From VGXO01 sp964614695 (GTDB lineage: Bacteria; Planctomycetota; Phycisphaerae; Phycisphaerales; SM1A02): a stretch of DNA of 64,000 bases. The position numbers and the translations under genes are program-made. Shown piece after piece: positions 8,920 to 15,897 of this stretch (positions are counted from its first letter, which is position 1; every line of letters starts with the position of its first letter). The notes below the pieces were generated by a model. That model did no database searches. It saw only the letters and a program-made list of their open reading frames with translations, and was not told the DNA's origin. The DNA is taken from NCBI GenBank assembly GCA_964614695.1, contig CAZTMB010000003.1:1-64000 (forward strand), written 5' to 3'.

Positions 8920-9054
8920 GGTCCGTCCCCGTGGGGGTCGAGTTCTCCCTGCCTCCGCAGGAGGGATCGACCCGTTCCGAGGGCGAATTGACCGCGAGCC
9001 GCGGGTTTTCGGTCTTGGGTTCGACCGGCGACGCCGTCGCGACGGCAGCGCCGC

Positions 9055-9687
9055 CTACCGGGCCGGCTGCGGCCCAGCCGGCGGCCCGCCGGAGACCTCA
9101 GGGGCCGGAAGCCGAATCGCCTCGCCACGTCCGGAGAAGTTGGTCCGCGGATTGGCGAATCCCAGGTCGAACAGGATCTTCGAGAGGCGCGCCGGATCGG
9201 CCCAGCCGAGCGTGCCGCTCACCGACCAGTCGATCGGAACCTCGCGCGGCGGAGGATCGCCGGCGATCTCCGTGGTGCCGGCGGTCGGCGTGTTCGCCGG
9301 AGCGGGGATCGACGCGGTCCGCGCTGCTTCGGGAAGCAGCGAGAGCGGAATGACCACCGGCAGCGACCGCACGATCGGATCCTCCGGCGGCGCCGCCGCG
9401 AGCGCCGCCCAGCGGCCCGAGAAGACGGTGCGCCCGCCGATGCGGAAGTCGTACTGGTAGTCGTCGAGCGCGATTGGCTCGCCGCGATCGACCCAGAGCC
9501 TCACGAGGACGTCGCCTTCCGCGGCATCGGGACCGACCGATCGGAGCCTCAGGCCTTCGACCGCGATCCGCGGGTCCGCAGTGAAGCTCGGGTTGACCGC
9601 GGTGCAGCCGCCGCCGGCAAGGACCGCACCCGCGAGCAGGAGCGCGCGACCGGCGGCGTGGCGGCAAGGAGCGTCGAGACGGGTCAC
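9055..9687 (-). CDS. LEA14-like (WHy domain) putative lipoprotein
   Basis: A 210-residue exported protein starting at GTG 9687. A hydrophobic signal segment (RALLLAGAVLAGGGC) ends in Cys28. The positions before the Cys are Gly-rich, so it is an imperfect lipobox, and lipidation is probable but not certain. The body (VEGLRLRSVG..DVLVRLWVDRGEPIALDDYQYD..IGG..VFSG) has the layout of the water-stress/LEA type 2 beta-sandwich domain. The C-terminus is Pro/Gly-rich. A TAGAGT hexamer ends 6 nt before the GTG. It lies upstream of pilT with a 135-bp gap and may head the pilus operon. Its function in the pilus system is unknown. Confidence 0.65.
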   Translation of the reverse strand: MTRLDAPCRHAAGRALLLAGAVLAGGGCTAVNPSFTADPRIAVEGLRLRSVGPDAAEGDVLVRLWVDRGEPIALDDYQYDFRIGGRTVFSGRWAALAAAPPEDPIVRSLPVVIPLSLLPEAARTASIPAPANTPTAGTTEIAGDPPPREVPIDWSVSGTLGWADPARLSKILFDLGFANPRTNFSGRGEAIRLPAPEVSGGPPAGPQPAR

Positions 9688-9692
9688 GCGGC

Positions 9693-9699
9693 TACTCTA
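9693..9699. promoter_or_regulatory. Overlapping divergent -10 elements (TACTCT plus / TAGAGT minus)
   Basis: The 7-mer TACTCTA reads as TACTCT on the plus strand (9693-9698; 9 nt before the GTG at 9708) and as TAGAGT on the minus strand (9699-9694; 6 nt before the GTG at 9687). One symmetric element can therefore serve as the -10 for two divergent, near-leaderless transcripts. Confidence 0.55.
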
Positions 9700-9707
9700 A
9701 CGCCGGC

Positions 9708-12700
9708 GTGCCGCGGAACCCTTCCACACCTCAGGCGAGTCGGGCGGCGAAGCGGCCGATCAACCACTCGATGTCGGGAGGCCTGCCGGTTCCGAGTCCC
9801 CGCGGTCTGGCTCGATCGCGGCTGGGGAGACCCCTCGCCGGCGCGACGCTCGCGGCCGCGATCTTCGCGGGAGTCCCCGCGCTCGCCGCGCCGCAGGACT
9901 CGGTCGCGGTCATGGTCGACGAGTCGCCGACCGCCTCCCAGCTCGCCGGGCGCATGCTCGAGCAGCGATCGGCGAACGTCGGCGAGTCGGCGCGGATCGC
10001 GGTACGGCTTCTGGCGGAGTTCGGCGATCGCCTCGTGCCGGATCCCGAGGGCGGCGAGGGCTCGTTCCGATCGGTCCGCCGCGCCGTGGAGTCGGCGCTC
10101 GCCGCGTCGCCCGAGCTGCTTTCGCGCTACCGCGAACTGGCCGAAGCCGATGCGGACGAACTGCTCGCCGCGGGCCAACTCGAGCGGCTTCATCGCGAGG
10201 CGGTCTTCACCAGCGCCGGACTCGAGGCCACGCTGCGGCTGGCGCAGCTCGACGTGGAGCGAGGGCTCGGCGCGAGGTCGCTGCGGCGGCTCGATCGCGT
10301 CGCCTCGCATCCCGATCTCGCCGGCGCGACCCGTCGCCGCGCCGAGGCGATCGAGGCACTCGCCCGCTGGGTCGAGGGCGAACCGGTCGCGATCGAACTC
10401 GAGCCGCCGCCACCGATCCGCAGCGCGGCCGATCCCTTTGCCGCCGGGACCGCCGGCGATCCGCCGTCTCCGGCCTGGCGGAGCGTCTGGTCGGTCGAAC
10501 TGCCCGACTCGCCGTTTCGCCGCGCGTTCCGCGAACTGCAGCAGACCGGGCGTCTCGTGCCGCGCACGGCGCTGCGCATCGCCGAGGACGGGAACCTTCT
10601 CGTCGCGATGCCTTCCGCCGATGCCGACACCGTCTACCTGAACGAAGGCCATGTCGTCCGCGCGATCGATCGCCTGAGCCGCCGCGAACGCTGGCGTGCC
10701 CTGCTCGAGGACGGGGAGGTCAGCAACCTCGGCGCGGTGGGCGATCCCACGCTCGTCGCGGTCGCCGACGGCCTGGCGGTGACCGTCGCCGGGCACGCCA
10801 TCGGCACCGTCAGGACCGGGGCGGGGCGGATCGTGGCCCTCGACGCCGCCGACGGCTCGATCCGATGGCGGACGCGGCTTGCCGACGAAGCCGTCGACTC
10901 GATCGGCGAGGAGTCGGATCTCTTCCCCTACGGAACGCCGGCCTTCGCGGGCGATTCGGTGCTGGTGCTGGCGCGGCGGGTGACCAATCGCCTCGAGAGC
11001 GTCGACTACCTCGCGTGCCTTGCTCTCGAGGACGGTTCGCTGCGGTGGCTCTCGCGGCTTGGGTCGAGCGGCGGCATCCGGCTCGGCGGCATGCGGCCGT
11101 TCTCGATCCCGCTCGTCGAAGGCGGACGCGCGATCGTGTCCTCGTCGGTCGGCGTGGTCGCGGCGATCGAGATCGCCGACGGCGAGATCGCGTGGCTTCG
11201 GCGCATGCCGGTGCCGCTGCGCGACACGCGGCTCTCCGTCGAGCCGTGGGAGGTGCAGGTGCCGGTCGCGATCGGCGAGTCGATCTACGCGATCGCGCCG
11301 GATCAGGCGTCGATCCTCCGGCTCGACGCCAACACCGGACGCGAGATCGAACGTCGGGGCTTCGAGGACGGACGGGTCGGCCAGCCTCGCTACCTGCTCG
11401 CGGGCCTTGACCGGGACGGACGCGACGTGCTGATCGCGGTTGGATCGGACGTCGCGGCGCTCGATCCCCGCGACCTCGCCTCGCTGCGGTGGCGCTTCTC
11501 CGAGACGAACGACGCGTTGCTCGGCGACCGGCCCGGGCTCGTCAATCGGGTCGGCATTCGCGGCCGGGCGCAGGTCGCGGGCGATCGCCTGCTCGTGCCC
11601 GGACGCGGCGACGTGCTCGCGCTCGACCTCGCCGACGGCGCGGTCGTCGAACGCATCGAGATCGAGGAGCCGGCGAACCTGCTCCATCACGACGGACAGC
11701 TGCTGCTGGTCTCGAAGGACGCGCTTCGCGCGATCATGCCGCCGGAGCGGGCCCGAGCCCGGCTGGCGGCGCGGCGGCTTGCCGATCCGGAGAATCCCGA
11801 ATGGCCGCTCGCGGCGGTCGAACTCGAGTTCGCCGCGGGCGACGTCGAGGCGGCGCTCGCCGCAGCCGACGAGGCGCTCGCGGCGGTCGAGCGAAGCCAG
11901 GATGCCGCGGAGCGCGAGCGGCTGTTCGCCGAACTGCTCGCGATCGATGCGGCGCTGCCGCCGTCGGATCCCCGCATGTCGCGCTCGCGGGCGCTGCTGT
12001 CCGCGACCGCGCTCTCGCCGTCGCAGCGGATCCGCGAGGCGCTCACGCGCGGCGACTGGCAGGCCGCCAACGGACGACTTGGCGAGGCGATGGAGGCGTG
12101 GCAGTCGATTCTTTCGGACGCCGCGCTGGTTCGCGAGCCGACGGCCTTCGATGGAGCCGAGGTGCGTGCGGCGGCGGCGGCACGTGAGCGAATGCGGCGT
12201 CTTGCGGCCGCGGCGGGTTCGGAGGTCCTCGCGCCGGCGCAGGCGCTCGCGGCGATCCGACTCGATCGAGCACGTCGGGATGGCGCTTCGGCCGAGTCGC
12301 TGCTGGCGATCGCGCGGGAGTTCCCGCTCTCGCAGGCCGCGACGGAGGCGAGGCTCGAGGCGGCGAAGCGATTCGAGTCCGCGGGCCGCGGTCGCGACGC
12401 GATCGTGACGCTTCTTGAAGGCGCGAGGGAGGGAGGCGTCGATCGGCGACCGCTGCTCGACGCGGTGGTGGCCGCGAGCCTGCGAAATGGATGGCTCGAT
12501 GCGGCGCGGTCGACGGTCGAACAGGGCGGAGCGTGGCCGACCGAAGGCGCCGCCGATGCGTTCGAGGATCCTTGGGCGAGGCTCGCGACGCGCGGGTCGG
12601 CGCCTCGGCTCGGAGCCGCGGCGGGCACGGGGCGATCGTTCCCCGGGCGACTGGTGCCGTGGGCCGAAGACGTCGTGCCGCCGCGCGATCGGGTGCTGCT

Positions 12701-13922
12701 CGCGTCCGACGGACTGATCTCGATGCGCGAGGATCGCGACGGCGAGCTCGTCGAGCGTTGGGTGGTGCCGATCGAGGATCCGCTGCCCGAGGTTCTCGCG
12801 TGGGGCGACTCGATGCTGCTGTGGCAACTCGCCGATCGCGACCGGCCGATGCCGATGCGGATCGAGGTCGCCACCGGCCGCGTCGAGTGGGTGAATCCGT
12901 CGGTGGCGGAGCTCTTCCGGCCGCTCGATCCGGCGGCGCCGCATCCCTTGGAAGGGCAGCGTCCCGTGCCCGGCGGCACCGAGCCGTGGCGCGCGGGCGA
13001 AGTGCTGCCGTTCGTCGTCGAGGGCGGGCTGGTGCTGGTCCGGCGCGATGGCGAGGTGGCGTGCCTCGATCTCGAAGATGGTCGAACGGTGCGATGGTCC
13101 CTGACCGCGCCCCTCGAGGCGGTGTTCCAGGCGGATGCGGGGCCGATGGGGGTCGTGCTTGCCGGCCGCGGCCGCGACGACTCGGGCGCCTCGGTGCCGG
13201 TCACGGTGTGGATCGATCCTGAAGGCGTCGTTCGAAGGCGTTGGAGCGACTCGATCGACGGCGACGCGCGGTGGATTCGGCTCTCTCCGCTCGGCGAGGT
13301 CGCCTGGGGGACCGGCGAGGGCGTCGAGGTGCGGTCGATCGCGGCGGGGGATGGAGCGGCCGACGGGCGATGGCAAGCGATCGGAGGCTGGGCGAGGAAC
13401 ACCTGGGACGCGTGGCTTCTCGGCGATCGCGTGCTGCTGCGGCAGGGCGACGATCGCCTCGAGGCGAGGCATCTCGCCGACGGCACGGCGTGGCGCGAGC
13501 CCTCGGCCTACGAGGCGCCGCGTCGGGACGGGCCGCTCACCGTGTTCGTCGGGCTGTGGGCCGATCGGGCCGGTGCGACGGCGATGTACGGGGACCGTGT
13601 CGTTCGCTTCGGACCGCGGGGGGAGCTGGCCGGCATCGACGCGGTGTCGGAGGATCGGAACTTCCTGCTCGCGACGGAAGCCGAGGACGAGATCGTGGTG
13701 CTCTCCTTCCGCGGCGCGGGACCGACGACCGACGCCGAAGGCACGCCGCGCACGGAGTTCGTCTACGCGGCGTATCGGTTCGGGCTCTCCGACGGCCTGC
13801 GGCAGCGCGGTCCCGCGCTCGAGATCCGCACACTCGGTCCGCGCTTCGACGCGATCAGGGCGATCGACGGTTGGCTGCTGTTGTCCTCTCCGACATCGTC
13901 GGTCTCCGTGCCTCTTCGTTGA
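9708..13922 (+). CDS. Large exported PQQ-type beta-propeller repeat protein
   Basis: A 1404-residue protein. An N-terminal signal-like segment (LAGATLAAAIFAGVPALAAPQ) ends near residue 63, preceded by a long basic, Pro/Ser-rich n-region. PQQ-like beta-propeller blades follow (G.IVALDAADGSIRWR, YLACLALEDGSLRWL, VAAIEIADGEIAWLR, DVLALDLADGAVVE). An Ala/Glu-rich helical, TPR-like middle covers about residues 690-930, and a second propeller-like region ends in VVLSF...YRF. Such proteins bind partners or quinone cofactors at the envelope. No dehydrogenase active-site motif is visible, so enzyme activity is not claimed. GTG 9708 is chosen because it sits 9 nt after a -10-like TACTCT; ATG 9771 is the alternative. 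Confidence 0.75.
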   Translation: MPRNPSTPQASRAAKRPINHSMSGGLPVPSPRGLARSRLGRPLAGATLAAAIFAGVPALAAPQDSVAVMVDESPTASQLAGRMLEQRSANVGESARIAVRLLAEFGDRLVPDPEGGEGSFRSVRRAVESALAASPELLSRYRELAEADADELLAAGQLERLHREAVFTSAGLEATLRLAQLDVERGLGARSLRRLDRVASHPDLAGATRRRAEAIEALARWVEGEPVAIELEPPPPIRSAADPFAAGTAGDPPSPAWRSVWSVELPDSPFRRAFRELQQTGRLVPRTALRIAEDGNLLVAMPSADADTVYLNEGHVVRAIDRLSRRERWRALLEDGEVSNLGAVGDPTLVAVADGLAVTVAGHAIGTVRTGAGRIVALDAADGSIRWRTRLADEAVDSIGEESDLFPYGTPAFAGDSVLVLARRVTNRLESVDYLACLALEDGSLRWLSRLGSSGGIRLGGMRPFSIPLVEGGRAIVSSSVGVVAAIEIADGEIAWLRRMPVPLRDTRLSVEPWEVQVPVAIGESIYAIAPDQASILRLDANTGREIERRGFEDGRVGQPRYLLAGLDRDGRDVLIAVGSDVAALDPRDLASLRWRFSETNDALLGDRPGLVNRVGIRGRAQVAGDRLLVPGRGDVLALDLADGAVVERIEIEEPANLLHHDGQLLLVSKDALRAIMPPERARARLAARRLADPENPEWPLAAVELEFAAGDVEAALAAADEALAAVERSQDAAERERLFAELLAIDAALPPSDPRMSRSRALLSATALSPSQRIREALTRGDWQAANGRLGEAMEAWQSILSDAALVREPTAFDGAEVRAAAAARERMRRLAAAAGSEVLAPAQALAAIRLDRARRDGASAESLLAIAREFPLSQAATEARLEAAKRFESAGRGRDAIVTLLEGAREGGVDRRPLLDAVVAASLRNGWLDAARSTVEQGGAWPTEGAADAFEDPWARLATRGSAPRLGAAAGTGRSFPGRLVPWAEDVVPPRDRVLLASDGLISMREDRDGELVERWVVPIEDPLPEVLAWGDSMLLWQLADRDRPMPMRIEVATGRVEWVNPSVAELFRPLDPAAPHPLEGQRPVPGGTEPWRAGEVLPFVVEGGLVLVRRDGEVACLDLEDGRTVRWSLTAPLEAVFQADAGPMGVVLAGRGRDDSGASVPVTVWIDPEGVVRRRWSDSIDGDARWIRLSPLGEVAWGTGEGVEVRSIAAGDGAADGRWQAIGGWARNTWDAWLLGDRVLLRQGDDRLEARHLADGTAWREPSAYEAPRRDGPLTVFVGLWADRAGATAMYGDRVVRFGPRGELAGIDAVSEDRNFLLATEAEDEIVVLSFRGAGPTTDAEGTPRTEFVYAAYRFGLSDGLRQRGPALEIRTLGPRFDAIRAIDGWLLLSSPTSSVSVPLR

Positions 13923-14012
13923 GCGCCGAAGGCGGTTGACGCCGATGGCGTCCTGCATTCAACTCTCGCCGCGCCGAGCCCGGAAGCCGGCGCCATTCCC
14001 GAGGACCCTTCC

Positions 14013-14435
14013 ATGGCGATCGCTGCCCTGCCGTCCGTGCTCTCCGATCCGATCCGCGACTCGAGCCTTCTCGGCGAAGGCGTGGACACCCTCTCGAGTT
14101 CATCCGTCGACCTGCTCGACGAGACGCTCTCGATTCCGTCCCGCCTCACCTCGGTCCCCGTCGCCGGCGACGACTGGGAGGACGACGAGGACTATCCGTT
14201 CTTCGACGACGACGAGGAAGAGGACGACGACGACGAAGAGGATGAGGACGACGACGAGGACGACGAGGAGGAGGACGACGAGGAAGACGAGGACGAAGAC
14301 GACGACGAGGAGGAGTTCGAGGACGAAGAAGAGGAAGAGGAGGAGGACGAGTTCGAGGACGAAGAAGAGGAAGAGGAGGAGGACGAGTTCGAGGAAGAGG
14401 AGGAGGAGGACCTCGACGAACTCGAGGAAGACTGA
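14013..14435 (+). CDS. Extremely acidic D/E-rich protein of unknown function
   Basis: A 140-residue protein in two parts. Residues 1-52 are ordinary (Ser/Leu-rich, containing LLDETLSIPSRL). Residues 53-140 consist almost entirely of Asp and Glu with scattered Phe, Tyr and Leu. The tail includes two perfect copies of the 12-mer EDEEEEEEEDEF (residues 103-126), then EDLDELEED. No signal peptide is visible. It lies 90 bp after the propeller gene in the same direction. Acidic tails like this occur on DNA mimics, histone or HU chaperones and metal or calcium buffers, but nothing here fixes a role. The antisense frame is a poly-Ser ORF and is judged a shadow. Confidence 0.6.
   Translation: MAIAALPSVLSDPIRDSSLLGEGVDTLSSSSVDLLDETLSIPSRLTSVPVAGDDWEDDEDYPFFDDDEEEDDDDEEDEDDDEDDEEEDDEEDEDEDDDEEEFEDEEEEEEEDEFEDEEEEEEEDEFEEEEEEDLDELEED
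14319..14390 (+). repeat. Perfect 36-bp tandem duplication in the acidic-protein gene
   Basis: Two identical in-frame 36-bp units, 14319-14354 and 14355-14390, each encode EDEEEEEEEDEF. The surrounding GAG/GAA/GAC tract is itself slippage-prone. The unit length is a multiple of three, so copy-number change would keep the frame. Confidence 0.9.
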
Positions 14436-14649
14436 TCCCCGATCGAGTTCGAGCGCGACCTGAACGTCGACGCCCGTGACGCCGAAGGTCCTCGATTCGA
14501 GGCCGAGCCGTCGCGGGCGTTTCGCTTGGAGATCAGGCCCGGCCGTTCACGGTCGCCGGCCGCGGAAGCGGCGCTTCGCGGTTTCGGGTTCATCCCGTCC
14601 ATCCCGTCCAGGTCGCCGTCCGCCGAGCGAAGCGAGCGGCAACCGAGCC

Positions 14650-15897
14650 TCAGCGCGCCGGTTCGGAAGTCGGCGCTTCGGCCGGACCGAGGCGAAGGCG
14701 GGCGACGTCGAAGCCGCCTTCGATCGCGCCGACGATGATCGCGATCCCGCTGTCTTCCGACGCCGGAGTCTCCGGCGTCTCGACGACCCGCACGAGCCAC
14801 CGTCCTTCGAGCAGGAGCCCGGCATCGAGTTCGGCCGCGCCTTCGGAGGCGTCGGGCACGAACCAGATCGCGTCGGCGTCCCCGAGGATGCGCCCGCCCG
14901 CGAGCGGCCTGCTCCAGGAGAACGTCCGAGGCGGGAAGCGATCGAGCCGCTGCTGCGAGGGGATCCATCGCGCGAGCGTGCGCCAGTCCGGATGAAGCAC
15001 GTACACGCCCTGCTCGTCGGGAAGCGCGGCGTTCTGACCAAGCGCCCACATCGCGGCGAGGCTCTGCGGCGCGTTCACACGGATCGAGAGTTCAAGGCTC
15101 TCCGGCGACGGATCGTTCGCATCGAGTTCGATGGCGACGAGGGAACTTCGTCCGTCTCGCTGCAGGATGCCGACGAGGTGGCTGCCGGTGCCGGTCAGCG
15201 TCGGGGCGAGCCAGGTGGATCCCGCCGGCGGAGCCCACTCGCGCACGCCCGACTCGCGGGTCGCGATCCGGATCGAGGCCGGATCGCCCGCCCGTGCCGA
15301 GTGGCACCACGCGAGTCGTCCCGCGTCGTCGCGCCACGCCATCGCCGCGACCGCATCGTCGGCGATGAGCCACGAGATGGCGCCGTCTTCCCACGCGACC
15401 TCGCCGATCCAGCGGGCTCCGTCGCCGCGCGGGCTCTCGACGAGGAACCCCTTCGAGTCCGCCGATCGGCCGAGCAGCAGCGGCTCGCGAAGCGTCTGCG
15501 CCTCGCCAAGGCGACCGTCTTCGCCGATCCGGACGATCGCGATCGCCGGGGGCGGGCTCGGCATCTCGGCGTTCCAGCCGAGCAGATCGTTCCATGCGGG
15601 AGTCGGAGCCAGCTGCACCGCGAGTGCCGATCCATCGGGCGCGACGAGCGGTGGCGTCGCGGCGTCGGCGACGACGAATCCGAGCGGGACCAGTTCGATC
15701 GAGCGGTCGAGTCGAGCGGCACGCTCCTCGAGGATCTGCGGCGCGACCTGCGACGGCGCGCGGGCGGGAAGCGCGTCCAGGTCGAACGCGCTCTGCTCCT
15801 CGAGCGTGCGGGTCGTGCACGAAGAGGTCGCCGATGCGAGGCAGGCGACCGCGACGGCTCGGACGGCGAGCCGTGGATCAGGGCTGGTCCGGCGCAT
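14650..15897 (-). CDS. Putative outer-membrane lipoprotein at the end of the T2SS operon
   Basis: A 415-residue exported protein. The N-terminus has arginines, a hydrophobic stretch (AVAVACLASA) and SSC, a candidate but non-canonical lipobox. The rest is beta-rich with repeated W and G-D motifs (GARWIGEVAWEDGAISWLIADD, GSHLVGILQRDGRSSLVAIEL), suggestive of a WD40/TolB-like propeller. I do not recognise the family. Its start overlaps the 3' end of gspD by 20 bp, which points to co-translation with the secretin. A pilotin-like or secretin-associated role is possible by position only. It is much larger than known pilotins (about 110-140 residues). Confidence 0.65.
   Translation of the reverse strand: MRRTSPDPRLAVRAVAVACLASATSSCTTRTLEEQSAFDLDALPARAPSQVAPQILEERAARLDRSIELVPLGFVVADAATPPLVAPDGSALAVQLAPTPAWNDLLGWNAEMPSPPPAIAIVRIGEDGRLGEAQTLREPLLLGRSADSKGFLVESPRGDGARWIGEVAWEDGAISWLIADDAVAAMAWRDDAGRLAWCHSARAGDPASIRIATRESGVREWAPPAGSTWLAPTLTGTGSHLVGILQRDGRSSLVAIELDANDPSPESLELSIRVNAPQSLAAMWALGQNAALPDEQGVYVLHPDWRTLARWIPSQQRLDRFPPRTFSWSRPLAGGRILGDADAIWFVPDASEGAAELDAGLLLEGRWLVRVVETPETPASEDSGIAIIVGAIEGGFDVARLRLGPAEAPTSEPAR

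Noticed and set aside
9684..13958. 1424-residue minus-strand frame opposite the propeller gene
   Set aside because: Composition is Arg/Asp/His/Pro-rich with no domain pattern, while the plus strand encodes clear propeller blades. It is a typical high-GC antisense shadow.
14436..14649. Gene or terminator in the 214-bp convergent gap after the acidic protein
   Set aside because: It contains a 10-bp direct repeat (ATCCCGTCC twice) and weak imperfect stems only; nothing supportable.
14192..15049. Poly-Ser minus-strand frame opposite the acidic protein
   Set aside because: GAG/GAC repeats read antisense give Ser/Leu runs. The sense frame has a proper start and a non-repetitive N-terminus.
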